From the NCBI RefSeq assembly GCF_001651855.1, contig NZ_LNQC01000035.1:1-64000 (forward strand): DNA of 64,000 nt. The letters run 5' to 3'. The notes under the pieces are model-generated. The model made no database searches, had not been told where the DNA came from, and saw nothing but the letters and a program-made list of their open reading frames with translations. Position 1 is the first letter of the stretch. Every line of letters begins with the position of its first letter. Source of the DNA: Sinorhizobium americanum. Its GTDB lineage: Bacteria > Pseudomonadota > Alphaproteobacteria > Rhizobiales > Rhizobiaceae. The position numbers and the translations under genes are program-made. Below, piece by piece: positions 1 through 9,105 of this stretch.

Positions 1-345
1 AGCCAACCAGGAAACTCTAGAGCGAAGGTCGTCGTCGCCAGCAGCGCCGCCGCCCTCGTCAGTGATCGGGCTTATAGACCCCACACCTCAGACACGTCAA
101 CAGGCTTCTTCAAAAAAACTTCAAAAAACGACAAGCTGCTGATTTCCAAGACGTATTTCCGATGATCCGGAAGACCGACGGGAATCGTCCGTAGAGACGA
201 CGTCAAAAATGTTGACCGGTTGATAAAATTGCTCCGTCTTGCGCGTTCTCGCCTCTGGGCACGATTTCCTCCTCGCTAAAGCCGCTTTTCCGCGCCCGTC
301 AAAGACTGCTAGTGTCTGTCGCATCTGACGGAGGAGACATCGACA
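1..345. other. Left-edge non-coding stretch with leftward promoter
   Basis: I see no convincing gene in these 345 bases. The left third holds a strong sigma70-type promoter facing left (separate entry) and a GC-rich sequence that would be its transcript leader. The right part is the upstream region of the ornithine cyclodeaminase-family gene and ends in a purine-rich ribosome binding site (GGAGGAGA) about ten bases before the ATG at 346. A minus-strand open frame crosses the region into that gene, but it is only its antisense shadow. Confidence 0.6.
71..100 (-). promoter_or_regulatory. Strong sigma70-type promoter reading out of the window
   Basis: On the minus strand TTGACG (100-95) is followed, after exactly 17 bases, by CTATAA (77-72). 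This is close to the rhizobial housekeeping consensus (CTTGAC-N17-CTATAT). The downstream sequence is GC-rich and has no clear start codon, which fits a stable-RNA leader such as that of an rRNA operon. The transcribed gene lies outside the window, so its identity is inference. Confidence 0.55.
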
Positions 346-1293
346 ATGCTGGTACTGGATGTGGCTCAGACACGCGCGGCTCTGCCCTGGGACGGCCTCG
401 TCCGGGCGCTCGGGGAGATGTTCGCGAAAGGATGCGTCATGCCGGTGCGCCATCATCACGATGTCGAAGTGCCCGGCGAAGCGGATGCGACGCTGCTCAT
501 CATGCCCGCCTGGCAGCCGGGCGCCTATATCGGCGTCAAGATGGTTTCGGTTTTTCCCGGCAACCAAACCCGTGCGCTGCCGGCGATCCATGGCAGCTAC
601 TTGCTTTCCTCCGCCAAGACCGGCGAGTTGCTGGCGATCCTCGACGGCGGCGAGCTGACGGCCCGGCGGACCGCTGCGGCTTCCGCGCTCGCCGCACGCC
701 ACCTGGCGCGCGAGGATGCGGGCCGGCTGCTGATGGTCGGTACCGGGCGGCTTTCGGCCAATGTCATTGAGGCGCATGCCTCCGTACGCCCTATCCGCGA
801 CGTGGCGATCTGGGGGCGCGATCCAAAAAAGGCCGAGGCGACAGCGAAGGAACTCGACCTTAAAGGCGTTGCGGTATCGGTCGCGATGGATCTCGAGGCG
901 GCTGCGCGCGAAGCGGATATTGTCTCCTGCGCGACGCTCTCTTCCGAGCCGCTGATCCGCGGCGACTGGCTGAAGCCCGGCGCGCATCTCGACTTGATCG
1001 GCGCCTTCAAGCCGTCCATGCGCGAATCCGACGATCGCGCCGCCGCCCGCGCCAGCATCTTCGTCGATACGCGCGACGGGGCGCTCAGCGAGGGCGGCGA
1101 CATCGTCCAGCCGCTCAGGGCGGGTGTCATCACGGAGGCGTCAATCCGCGCCGATCTTTTCGAGCTTGCCCGCGGCACACATCCGGGCCGCACCACCCCC
1201 GACGAAATCACCCTGTTCAAATCAGTCGGCGCCGCGCTCGAGGATCTCGCCGGCGCCGTGCTTGCCTTCGAGGCGTACCGCGGCAAGGCTTAG
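346..1293 (+). CDS. Ornithine cyclodeaminase / mu-crystallin family protein
   Basis: A 315-residue protein of the ornithine cyclodeaminase/mu-crystallin family, cytoplasmic NAD(P)-dependent enzymes. Some members convert ornithine to proline; many others reduce cyclic imines such as delta1-pyrroline-2-carboxylate. The N-terminal half carries the substrate and dimer elements, including the G-x-K-M-V-S-V-F-P segment near residues 62-70. A Rossmann region begins near residue 130 (VGTGRLSAN). The length is normal. The ATG at 346 follows GGAGGAGA, which fixes the start. The next genes encode an ABC transporter about 130 bases downstream, so a shared role is possible but unproven. The family is secure; the substrate cannot be read from sequence. 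Confidence 0.8.
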   Translation: MLVLDVAQTRAALPWDGLVRALGEMFAKGCVMPVRHHHDVEVPGEADATLLIMPAWQPGAYIGVKMVSVFPGNQTRALPAIHGSYLLSSAKTGELLAILDGGELTARRTAAASALAARHLAREDAGRLLMVGTGRLSANVIEAHASVRPIRDVAIWGRDPKKAEATAKELDLKGVAVSVAMDLEAAAREADIVSCATLSSEPLIRGDWLKPGAHLDLIGAFKPSMRESDDRAAARASIFVDTRDGALSEGGDIVQPLRAGVITEASIRADLFELARGTHPGRTTPDEITLFKSVGAALEDLAGAVLAFEAYRGKA

Positions 1294-1421
1294 GCGGACA
1301 CTCGCGCTCGTCCGGCGGGTGCTTCACCGAAACGTGACGCCTGCCCGCGAGCGCCTGCATTGACGCCGCATGGGCTTGCCGTACCTTCGACCGACATCAG
1401 GCGGGAGGGAGCGGCAGCCAC

Positions 1422-2645
1422 ATGATCGGAGCAAGAAAAATCGTTGCGGCGGCAATGCTGGCCTTTGGCCTTGCCGGCGAGGCGTCGGCAGCCGATGCCG
1501 GCAACTGGAATGCCGTCCTTGCCGAGGCGAAGGGCCAAACGGTTTATTTCAACGCCTGGGGCGGCTCCGAGAATATCAACGCCTATATTCGCTGGGCGGG
1601 CGGCGAGATGAAATCCCGCTACGGCGTCGACGTGGTCCATGTGAAGCTCGACGATACGGCGAAAGCGGTCGCAACGGTGGTTGCGGAGAAGGCGGCGGGG
1701 AAGAACGACGGCGGTGCGGTCGATCTGGTCTGGATCAACGGCGAGAATTTCGCGGCGATGAAGCGCGAAGGGCTTCTCTTCGGGCCCGACTGGGCGACGA
1801 AACTGCCGAACTGGCGCTATGTCGATCACGAGACCAAGCCGACGGTGCTTCGGGATTTCACCATTCCGACCGAGGGGCTGGAAAGCCCGTGGGGTGGCGC
1901 CAAGCTGGTGTTCTTCCATGATACTGCGCGAACGCGGAAAGCCGATCTGCCCGATTCGGCAAAAGGGCTCCTGACGTGGGCGGAATCCAATCCGGGCCGC
2001 TTTTCCTATCCTCAGCCGCCGGATTTCACCGGCACCTCCTTCCTGAAGCAGGTGCTGATCGAGCTCCTCGACGACAAGGCCAAGCTGCAACGGCCGGTCG
2101 ACGACGCGACCTTCGCGGCGGATGCTGCGCCGCTGTTCGCCTATCTGGACAAGCTGACGCCGCTCCTTTGGCGGCAGGGCAAAGCCTATCCGCAGAACTA
2201 TCCCGACATGAAGCAGAAGCTCGCCGATGGCGAGCTCGATATCATCTTCGCCTTCAACCCGGCGGAGGCGTCGTCGGCTATCGCCAATGGCGAGCTTCCG
2301 GACACGGTGCGCTCCTTCGTCTTCTCCGGCGGCACGCTCGGCAACACGCATTTCCTCGCCATCCCCTATAATGCCACGGCGAAGGCCGGGGCGCTGCTCG
2401 TCGCCGATTTCCTGCTTTCGCCGGAAGCGCAACTGCGCAAGCAGGACCCGAAGGTCTGGGGCGATCCGACTGTTCTTTCGCTGGCAAAGCTTGCCGCCAA
2501 GGATCGATCCGCCTTCGAAAATCTCGATCTCGGCATTGCCACTCTGAAGCCGGACGAACTCGGACCGGCGCTCGACGAGCCGCATCCGGACTGGATGACG
2601 CGGATCGAGGCCCAATGGATCCGGCGCTATGGGGCGGCCAATTAG
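1422..2645 (+). CDS. ABC transporter substrate-binding protein, YnjB-like
   Basis: A 407-residue periplasmic binding protein resembling E. coli YnjB. Residues 1-24 form a signal peptide (MIGARKIVAAAMLAF...) with a likely cut after Ala-Ser-Ala. The mature protein has the extracellular solute-binding fold of the iron/spermidine/thiamine class (VYFNAWGGSENINAYIRWA near the start). A GGGAGGGAG ribosome site precedes the ATG. The end overlaps the permease gene by 17 bases, so the three transporter genes are translated together. The ligand of YnjBCD systems is not established; thiamine-like or metal-chelate substrates are guesses. Confidence 0.82.
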   Translation: MIGARKIVAAAMLAFGLAGEASAADAGNWNAVLAEAKGQTVYFNAWGGSENINAYIRWAGGEMKSRYGVDVVHVKLDDTAKAVATVVAEKAAGKNDGGAVDLVWINGENFAAMKREGLLFGPDWATKLPNWRYVDHETKPTVLRDFTIPTEGLESPWGGAKLVFFHDTARTRKADLPDSAKGLLTWAESNPGRFSYPQPPDFTGTSFLKQVLIELLDDKAKLQRPVDDATFAADAAPLFAYLDKLTPLLWRQGKAYPQNYPDMKQKLADGELDIIFAFNPAEASSAIANGELPDTVRSFVFSGGTLGNTHFLAIPYNATAKAGALLVADFLLSPEAQLRKQDPKVWGDPTVLSLAKLAAKDRSAFENLDLGIATLKPDELGPALDEPHPDWMTRIEAQWIRRYGAAN

Positions 2646-4344
2646 CGTCAAAGCGTTGAAGGGATCGCGCACTTTTACCGCGAACACGCTTCTTGCCCTG
2701 ATCCTGGGACTGCCGATCCTTGCCGGCGTAGCGGGGGTCGTCTTGCCTGCCTTCGGCTATCTGCCGGCGCTCGGCCGCTCGGAGTTTACGTTCAACCACT
2801 TTGCCGAGCTTTTTGCTCAGCCGCATATCCTGCGCTCCAGCCTCACCGGTCTCTTGGCCGGCTTAGTCACTACCGGCGCCGCCGTTGCGGTCGTCGGCAC
2901 CTTCCTGGCGGGATTTGCCGGGACGCCGGCCTTTTCGCGCATTCAGCACGTGGTGTCGCCGCTCCTTGCCGTTCCGCATGCGTCCGCCGCCTTTGCGCTG
3001 GCCTTCCTCGTGGCACCCTCGGGCTTTCTCGTTCGGCTGGTTTCGCCGGAACTGACCGGTTTCGGTCGGCCGCCGCAATGGCTCGTTCCGAACGATCCGC
3101 TCGCTCTCTCGATGCTCGCCGGGCTGATCACCAAGGAAGTACCCTTCCTCTTCCTGATCGCGCTCGCCGCGTTGCCGCAGCTGCCGCTCCGCCAATCCCG
3201 ACAATTGACCGCAGCGCTCGGCTATGGGCGCCTGATCGGCTTTCTCGTCAGCCTCTGGCCGGCCCTCTACCGGCAGATCCGCCTGGCGGTGTTCGCCGTC
3301 CTCGTCTACTCCGTTTCGGTCGTCGACGTCGCCATCATCCTCGGGCCGCAGCTGCCGGCGACACTGCCGGTGCGGATCGCCCAATGGACGGCGGATCACG
3401 ACCTCGGCGCCCGGTTTCTCGCCTCGGCTGCCGCCCTGCTGCAGCTTGGCGTCGTTCTTGCAGCGGTCGCAATCTGGCTGCTCATCGAACGGCTCGGGCG
3501 GTTTGTCCTCCGCAAGCTGACCTATTCGGGGCGGCGCCTGAGAAACGACGCCGTACCCCGGCTCGTCTCCGCTTTCGCAATGGCCGGCTGCGCCGCTCTG
3601 ATCTTTCTCGGCATCTCGATCCTCGGCGTCTGGTCGGTCGCCGGGCTCTGGCCGTTTCCGCGTGCTTTGCCGGCAGAACTCACGCTGCAAACCTGGCTGC
3701 GAACGCTGCCGCCGCTCTGGCCGGTGCTCCGAACTACGACGGCGCTTGCTCTGTTGTCGGCGGCGCTCGCCCTCTTTTGTGCCATTCTGCTGCTCCACCG
3801 AAACGGCGCCGCAGAGCGTCGCGGGAACGTGCCGCGCTATCGATTGCTCTATCTGCCGCTGCTGCTGCCGGAAATCAGCTTCGTTTTCGGCCTGCAGATC
3901 CTGATCATCTCGGCAGGGCTGAAGCCTGCCTTTTGGAGTGTGCTGGCGGTCCATTTCCTGTTCGTCCTGCCTTACGTGCTGCTGTCGCTCTCCGCCCCTT
4001 GGCGCGAAGTCGATCCGCGCTTCGAAAGGATCGCGGCCGGCTTCGGCAAGTCTGCGTTGCGAACGCTGCTGACCGTCCGCCTGCCGCTCCTGTTCCGGGC
4101 ATGCCTCACCGCCTATGCCGTCGGCTTCTCGGTGTCTGTCAGCCTCTATCTTCCGACGCTGCTGATCGGCGGAGGGCGGCTGACGACGATTGCCACCGAG
4201 GCGGTGGCGCTTTCCTCGGGCGGCGACCGGCGGGTGATCGGCGTCTATGCGCTCGTCCAGGCGTCCCTGCCGTTTCTTGCATTTCTCATTGCCTCGCTCG
4301 GCCCCCAATTGCTATTCCGCAACCGCCGGGCAATGAGGACGTGA
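2629..4344 (+). CDS. ABC transporter permease, YnjC-like, two fused permease domains
   Basis: A 571-residue inner-membrane permease with about a dozen hydrophobic segments. It is built as two tandem binding-protein-dependent permease domains in one chain, as in ThiP, FbpB and YnjC. The first half has the helix set around residues 15-290 and the second around 310-560. The ATG at 2629 lies inside the end of the binding-protein gene, and the stop abuts the ATPase start at 4345, so translation is coupled. It forms the membrane channel of the importer with the upstream binding protein and the downstream ATPase. Confidence 0.82.
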   Translation: MGRPISVKALKGSRTFTANTLLALILGLPILAGVAGVVLPAFGYLPALGRSEFTFNHFAELFAQPHILRSSLTGLLAGLVTTGAAVAVVGTFLAGFAGTPAFSRIQHVVSPLLAVPHASAAFALAFLVAPSGFLVRLVSPELTGFGRPPQWLVPNDPLALSMLAGLITKEVPFLFLIALAALPQLPLRQSRQLTAALGYGRLIGFLVSLWPALYRQIRLAVFAVLVYSVSVVDVAIILGPQLPATLPVRIAQWTADHDLGARFLASAAALLQLGVVLAAVAIWLLIERLGRFVLRKLTYSGRRLRNDAVPRLVSAFAMAGCAALIFLGISILGVWSVAGLWPFPRALPAELTLQTWLRTLPPLWPVLRTTTALALLSAALALFCAILLLHRNGAAERRGNVPRYRLLYLPLLLPEISFVFGLQILIISAGLKPAFWSVLAVHFLFVLPYVLLSLSAPWREVDPRFERIAAGFGKSALRTLLTVRLPLLFRACLTAYAVGFSVSVSLYLPTLLIGGGRLTTIATEAVALSSGGDRRVIGVYALVQASLPFLAFLIASLGPQLLFRNRRAMRT

Positions 4345-5010
4345 ATGCTGGAAATCCCCGAGACTAGACCCCTGACATTGTCGGACGTGACGATCCGGCT
4401 GGCGGAGCGGACCCTGCTTGCGGTCTCGGCGACGGTGATGCCCGGGGAGGTTCTGACGATCATGGGACCGTCCGGCTCCGGGAAATCCGCCTTGCTCGCC
4501 TTTGCCGGCGGCTTCCTCGATCCGGCATTCGACGCCAGCGGCCGGCTGCTGATCGGCAAGGAAGACCTGACCAATGTTGCCGCCAACCGGCGCCACGCTG
4601 GCATCCTCTTCCAGGATCCGCTGCTGTTCCCGCATCTCTCCGTCGGCGGCAACATCCTGTTTGCCGTCCCGCCGTCCGTCCGGGGACGCGAGACACGCCA
4701 CGCGCTTGCCGAGCGGGCGCTCGCCGAGGTCGGGCTCGCCGGCTTCTTCGACCGTGATCCGGAAACGCTGTCCGGCGGCCAGAAGGCGCGCGTGGCGCTG
4801 CAGCGGGTGCTCGTCTCGGCGCCGCACTTCCTGCTGCTCGACGAGCCTTTTTCGAAGCTCGACACGGCGCTGAGGCAGCAGATGCGCGAACTGGTGTTTT
4901 CGAGAGCCAGGGCGGCTGGCCTGCCTGCCATCCTCGTCACCCATGACAGCGCCGACGCGGAGGCGGCCGGCGGCGCGGTGATCGAAATCGGCGGCGAGGC
5001 GAAACCATGA
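4345..5010 (+). CDS. ABC transporter ATP-binding protein, YnjD-like
   Basis: A 221-residue ABC ATPase. Walker A is at residues 41-48 (GPSGSGKS). The signature LSGGQKARVALQR follows, then Walker B LLLDEPFSKLD and a switch-histidine region (VTHDSADAEA). It is short, lacking the C-terminal regulatory domain of MalK-type ATPases, like YnjD and ThiQ. The gene starts immediately after the permease stop and its own stop overlaps the hrpB start (ATGA), so hrpB is probably transcribed with the transporter. Confidence 0.85.
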   Translation: MLEIPETRPLTLSDVTIRLAERTLLAVSATVMPGEVLTIMGPSGSGKSALLAFAGGFLDPAFDASGRLLIGKEDLTNVAANRRHAGILFQDPLLFPHLSVGGNILFAVPPSVRGRETRHALAERALAEVGLAGFFDRDPETLSGGQKARVALQRVLVSAPHFLLLDEPFSKLDTALRQQMRELVFSRARAAGLPAILVTHDSADAEAAGGAVIEIGGEAKP

Positions 5011-7469
5011 GGGCCGAGCTTCCACCCCTGCCGGTCCGCGAGATCCTCCCGGCGCTTGCCGAAACGCTCGCGAGATCGCCATCCGTCGTGCTTTCAGCGC
5101 CGCCCGGGGCCGGCAAGACGACGCTGGTGCCGCTTTTCCTTCTCGATCAGCCATGGCTGAACGGCGGCAAGATCATCCTGCTCGAGCCGCGGCGCCTCGC
5201 GGCGCGGGCCGCGGCCGGGCGCATGGCCGCGTTGCTCGGCGAGAAGGTCGGCGAGAAGGTCGGCTACCGCATGCGGCTCGACAACCGGATCTCGGCGAAG
5301 ACCCGGATCGAAGTTGTGACCGAGGGCGTCTTCACCCGGATGATCCTCGACGATCCGGAACTCTCCGGCGTCGCGGCGGTCCTTTTCGACGAGTTTCACG
5401 AGCGGTCGCTCGACGCCGATTTCGGCCTGGCGTTGGCGCTCGACGTTCAATCGGCGCTGCGCGACGATTTGAAGATCATCGTCATGTCGGCGACGCTCGA
5501 CGTCGAGCGCGTCGCCGGATTGCTAGGAGACGCGCCGGTTCTTCAAAGCGAGGGGCGGAGCTATCCGATCGATATCCGCTACGAGAGCAGAGACGCCGGT
5601 GAACGCGTCGAGGATGCGGTGGTTCGGACGATCACCGAGGCGCATCGGTCCGAGGAGGGCTCGATACTCGCCTTCCTGCCGGGCCAGGCCGAGATCACCC
5701 GGACGGCCGAACGCCTCGCCGGGCGTTTCGACCAGAATACGATCGTGGTGCCGCTCTACGGAAATTTGAGCCAGAAGGAGCAGGATGCGGCGATCCGGCC
5801 GCCGCCGAGGGGCAGCCGCAAGATCGTGCTCGCGACCTCGATCGCCGAAACCTCGATCACCATCGACGGGGTGCGCATCATCGTCGACAGCGGCCTGCAG
5901 CGGCTGCCGGTCTTCGAGGCTTCGACCGGGATCACCCGGCTGGAGACCGTGCGCGTCTCGCGGGCCTCGGCCGATCAGCGTGCCGGCCGCGCCGGGCGAA
6001 CCGAGCCGGGTGTCGCCATCCGGCTGTGGCATGCCGGCCAGACGGCCGCGCTTGCCGCCTTCACGCCACCGCAGATTCTCGCCAGCGACCTTTCCGGCCT
6101 GCTGCTTGACCTTGCCCATTGGGGCGTCGCCGACCCATCGTCACTCAACTTCATCGATCCGCCTCCGGAAACGACGCTGCGGGAAGCACGCAGCCTGCTC
6201 GTCGACCTGGGGGCACTCGACGTGCATGGCTCACTGACGCCGAGAGGGCGCGTCATCCGCGACATGGCACTGCCTGTCCGGTTGGCGGCAATGACTGTTT
6301 CGGCGGCAGACGAGGGGCAGGCGCATGAGGCCTGCCTCGTCGCGGTAATGCTCACCGAACAGGGCCTCGGCGGCAACAGCCTCGACATCGAGGATCGGCT
6401 GCGGCGGTTCCGCAGCGAGCGGAGCGACCGGGCGGAGGCGGCACGGGGGCTTGCCAGACGAATGGCCGCGGACCTCGCTCAATCAAAGCCCACGGGCCAG
6501 TCCGCCCCGCCAGGGCCGCTGCTCATGCACGCCTTTCCCGACCGCATCGCCCTACAGCGCGGCGGCCGCGGCCGCTTCGTTATGGCCAACGGGCGCGGAG
6601 CGGAAGTGCCGGAGACCGAACGGCTGGCGGCGGCGGCGATGCTGGTGATTGCCGACCTGACGGGACGGGCGGGCGCGCAGCGGGTGCTGGCCGCGACGGA
6701 AATCACCCGGTCCGACGTCGAAGCCCATATGCCCGAGGCGATCGTCACAGAGGAACAGTGCTTCTTCGACCGGCCGAGCCGCCAAGTCAGGGCCCGCCGG
6801 GTGACCCGGCTCGGGGCGATCATTTTCGACGAGGCGCCGCTGCCGCGACCGCGCGGCGAGCCAGCCGCCCGGGCGCTCGCCGACGGCATTCGCCAGTTGG
6901 GACTGGCTGTCGTGCCGTTTCCGAAGGACGTGGATCAATTGCGCGACCGCATCGGCTTTCTTCACCGCTCGATCGGCGAGCCCTGGCCCGACATGTCGGA
7001 TGCGGCGCTTATCTCCCGGCTCGATGAATGGTTCGTTCCGTTTCAAGGGGAGGCCGGCGGCATTGACGGAATCAAGGGCCGCGACCTCGCGGAAGGTCTG
7101 ATGTCACTCATGCCTTACGATCTGCAGCGCGATCTCGCCAAGCTCGCTCCGACGCATTTCGAAGCGCCGACCGGGCAGCGCCACCCGATCCACTACGACG
7201 GCGACGAACCACTGCTTTCGATCCGCGTCCAGGAACTCTTCGGTCTCAGGGCGCATCCGGCGATCGGCGACGGGCGGCTGCCGCTGCTGCTCGAGCTGAT
7301 CTCGCCCGGCAAGCGCCCGATCCAGACGACGCGCGACCTGCCGGGCTTCTGGGCGGGCTCCTGGAAGGACGTCCGGGCCGACATGCGCGGCCGCTACCCA
7401 AAGCACCCCTGGCCGGAGGATCCGGCCAACGCCATGCCGACGACGCGCGCCAAGCCGCGCGGCACCTAA
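5007..7469 (+). CDS. hrpB: ATP-dependent helicase HrpB
   Basis: An 820-residue DEAH/RHA-type helicase of the HrpB family. Walker A (PPGAGKTT) is at residues 32-39 and the box II tetrapeptide DEFH at 128-131. SAT (motif III) and the motif VI run DQRAGRAGR follow. The C-terminal third matches the HrpB-specific domain, and the length is typical. HrpB acts on nucleic acids in the cytoplasm, but its physiological role is unclear in most bacteria. The start overlaps the stop of the ABC ATPase gene. A RIME-like repeat begins at its stop codon. Confidence 0.92.
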   Translation: MRAELPPLPVREILPALAETLARSPSVVLSAPPGAGKTTLVPLFLLDQPWLNGGKIILLEPRRLAARAAAGRMAALLGEKVGEKVGYRMRLDNRISAKTRIEVVTEGVFTRMILDDPELSGVAAVLFDEFHERSLDADFGLALALDVQSALRDDLKIIVMSATLDVERVAGLLGDAPVLQSEGRSYPIDIRYESRDAGERVEDAVVRTITEAHRSEEGSILAFLPGQAEITRTAERLAGRFDQNTIVVPLYGNLSQKEQDAAIRPPPRGSRKIVLATSIAETSITIDGVRIIVDSGLQRLPVFEASTGITRLETVRVSRASADQRAGRAGRTEPGVAIRLWHAGQTAALAAFTPPQILASDLSGLLLDLAHWGVADPSSLNFIDPPPETTLREARSLLVDLGALDVHGSLTPRGRVIRDMALPVRLAAMTVSAADEGQAHEACLVAVMLTEQGLGGNSLDIEDRLRRFRSERSDRAEAARGLARRMAADLAQSKPTGQSAPPGPLLMHAFPDRIALQRGGRGRFVMANGRGAEVPETERLAAAAMLVIADLTGRAGAQRVLAATEITRSDVEAHMPEAIVTEEQCFFDRPSRQVRARRVTRLGAIIFDEAPLPRPRGEPAARALADGIRQLGLAVVPFPKDVDQLRDRIGFLHRSIGEPWPDMSDAALISRLDEWFVPFQGEAGGIDGIKGRDLAEGLMSLMPYDLQRDLAKLAPTHFEAPTGQRHPIHYDGDEPLLSIRVQELFGLRAHPAIGDGRLPLLLELISPGKRPIQTTRDLPGFWAGSWKDVRADMRGRYPKHPWPEDPANAMPTTRAKPRGT

Positions 7470-7573
7470 AGCGCGTCGCGTTCAAACGTATTCACGCGGC
7501 GCGCTTTGGGTCTTTGTTTCTGTGCATGTCGTCGTCCCAAAACCGCTGCGCCCTTTTTAGCGACATGCATTAG
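7468..7573. repeat. RIME-like intergenic repeat, copy A
   Basis: About 105 bases with two palindromes. The first pairs AAGCGCGTCGCG with CGCGGCGCGCTT. The second pairs TGCATGTCG with CGACATGCA around CCCAAAACCGCTG. The two-palindrome plan fits the rhizobial RIME1 family. A diverged copy lies in reverse orientation at 8953-9050, on the other side of actS. The element overlaps the hrpB stop codon and could act as a transcript-end structure. Confidence 0.75.
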
Positions 7574-7639
7574 GGCTGGTTTGTCATTCGCGGATTGCGA
7601 TAGTCTTTGAAGCGAGCGCATGAGGGACCGGCAGGCAGA

Positions 7640-8929
7640 ATGGCGACGATGACACTCGACAATGAACTCAACAGCAATCGCAGCCTGAGACTGCAAACGC
7701 TCGTGCGGCTGCGCTGGTTAGCGGTCGGCGGCCAGTCCGTCGCCGTCATCGTCACGGCGCTATGGCTGCAGTTCCCCCTGCCGCTCGTCCCCTGCTCGCT
7801 GCTGATCGCCAGCCTGGCGCTGCTCAATGTCTTCCTCACCATCCGCTTCCCGCCGACGCATCGCCTGACGGCGGCGGCCGCCTTCGTGCTGCTCGGCCTC
7901 GATCTCGCGCAGCTGACGGCGCTGCTCTTCATCACCGGCGGGCTCGCCAATCCGTTTGCGCCGCTGCTTTGCGTGCCGGTGATCATCTCCTCGGCCTCGC
8001 AGCCGAAGCCGCACAGCGTTGTTCTTGCCGTGTTCGCGGTCATCGGCGTCACGGCGCTAGCCTTCTCGCCCTTCCCGCTGCCCTGGTATCCCGGCACCGT
8101 GCTGTTGATGCCGCGCGTGCTGACGGCCGGAATCTGGTTCGCAATCGTCTCGATGACGGCCTTCGCCGCCTTCTACACCTATCGCGTATCGCTCGAGGCA
8201 AGCGAGCTTTCCGAGGCGCTGACCGCGACCGAACTCGTGCTCCAGCGCGAAAAGCACCTGTCGCAGCTCGACGGGCTCGCCGCCGCCGCCGCCCACGAAC
8301 TCGGCACGCCGCTTGCGACGATCACCGTCGTCGCCAAGGAGATGGAGCGGGAGCTCGGCGACGATCCGCGCTTCGGCGAGGACGTGCACCTGCTGCGCAG
8401 CCAGAGCGAGCGCTGCCGCGACATTCTGAAACGCCTGACGACGCTTTCCTCCGAAAGCGAGGAGCACATGCGGCTCCTGCCGCTCTCTTCGCTGATCGAG
8501 GAGGTGATGGCGCCGCATCGCGAGTTCGGCATCCAGATCAAGTTGATCCAGAAGGGCGACCGCGCCAGCGAGCCCGTCGGCAACCGCAATGCCGGCATTC
8601 TCTACGGACTCGGCAATCTTCTCGAAAACGCCGTCGATTATGCCCGCGAGGCGGTGACGGTAACGGTCGAGCACACGGCGGAGCGCGTCAAGGTGACGAT
8701 CGAGGACGATGGCGACGGCTTTTCGCCGGATATCCTCGCAAGGATCGGCGAGCCCTATGTCACCCGCAGGCAGAAGGAAGACAGCGCCGGCGGACTGGGG
8801 CTCGGCCTCTTCATCGCCAAGACGCTTCTGGAGCGATCCGGTGCCAGGCTTCGTTTTGAAAACAGCCCCGGTGCCCGGGTCAGCGTCGAATGGCCGCGCG
8901 CGCTGATGGATACGAAACTGGCGAAATGA
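7640..8929 (+). CDS. actS: Redox sensor histidine kinase ActS (RegB/PrrB family)
   Basis: A membrane sensor kinase of 429 residues from the ATG at 7640; a TTG at 7607 would add 11 unlikely residues. Residues about 20-175 hold six hydrophobic segments. They include the GGLANPF loop matching the GGxxNPF quinone-binding signature of RegB. The H-box AAAHELGTPLAT has the phosphoacceptor His219. Cys259 in the SERCRDIL segment corresponds to the redox-active cysteine of RegB. A C-terminal ATPase domain (N box NLLENAVDYA, G box GGLGLGLFIAK) completes it. It phosphorylates ActR, encoded next. Two RIME-like repeats flank the gene. Confidence 0.93.
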   Translation: MATMTLDNELNSNRSLRLQTLVRLRWLAVGGQSVAVIVTALWLQFPLPLVPCSLLIASLALLNVFLTIRFPPTHRLTAAAAFVLLGLDLAQLTALLFITGGLANPFAPLLCVPVIISSASQPKPHSVVLAVFAVIGVTALAFSPFPLPWYPGTVLLMPRVLTAGIWFAIVSMTAFAAFYTYRVSLEASELSEALTATELVLQREKHLSQLDGLAAAAAHELGTPLATITVVAKEMERELGDDPRFGEDVHLLRSQSERCRDILKRLTTLSSESEEHMRLLPLSSLIEEVMAPHREFGIQIKLIQKGDRASEPVGNRNAGILYGLGNLLENAVDYAREAVTVTVEHTAERVKVTIEDDGDGFSPDILARIGEPYVTRRQKEDSAGGLGLGLFIAKTLLERSGARLRFENSPGARVSVEWPRALMDTKLAK

Positions 8930-8952
8930 TTTTTGACAGTTTATTGAAGACT

Positions 8953-9050
8953 GCTACTGCATGTCGACAGCGGTTTTGGGACATCGACATGCACAAAAAC
9001 AAAGAACTAAAGTGCGTCGCATGAATATGATTGAATGCGACGCGCAATAG
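8953..9050. repeat. RIME-like intergenic repeat, copy B (inverted relative to copy A)
   Basis: Read on the minus strand this matches copy A (7468-7573): GCGTCGCAT...ATGCGACGC, then TTCTTTGTTTTTGTGCATGTCG, then CCCAAAACCGCTG. The second palindrome has lost about a dozen loop bases present in copy A. It fills most of the actS-actR gap and would place a hairpin in any actS-actR transcript. Confidence 0.72.
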
Positions 9051-9105
9051 AAAAGCCACATAGATTCAGCGCAAACCCCCAAGTTTTGGCTCCGGATTTA
9101 CGAGA

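Noticed and set aside
2863-4308. A minus-strand open frame antisense to the ABC permease
   Set aside because: Low-complexity Arg/Glu/Gln-rich translation typical of GC-rich shadows.
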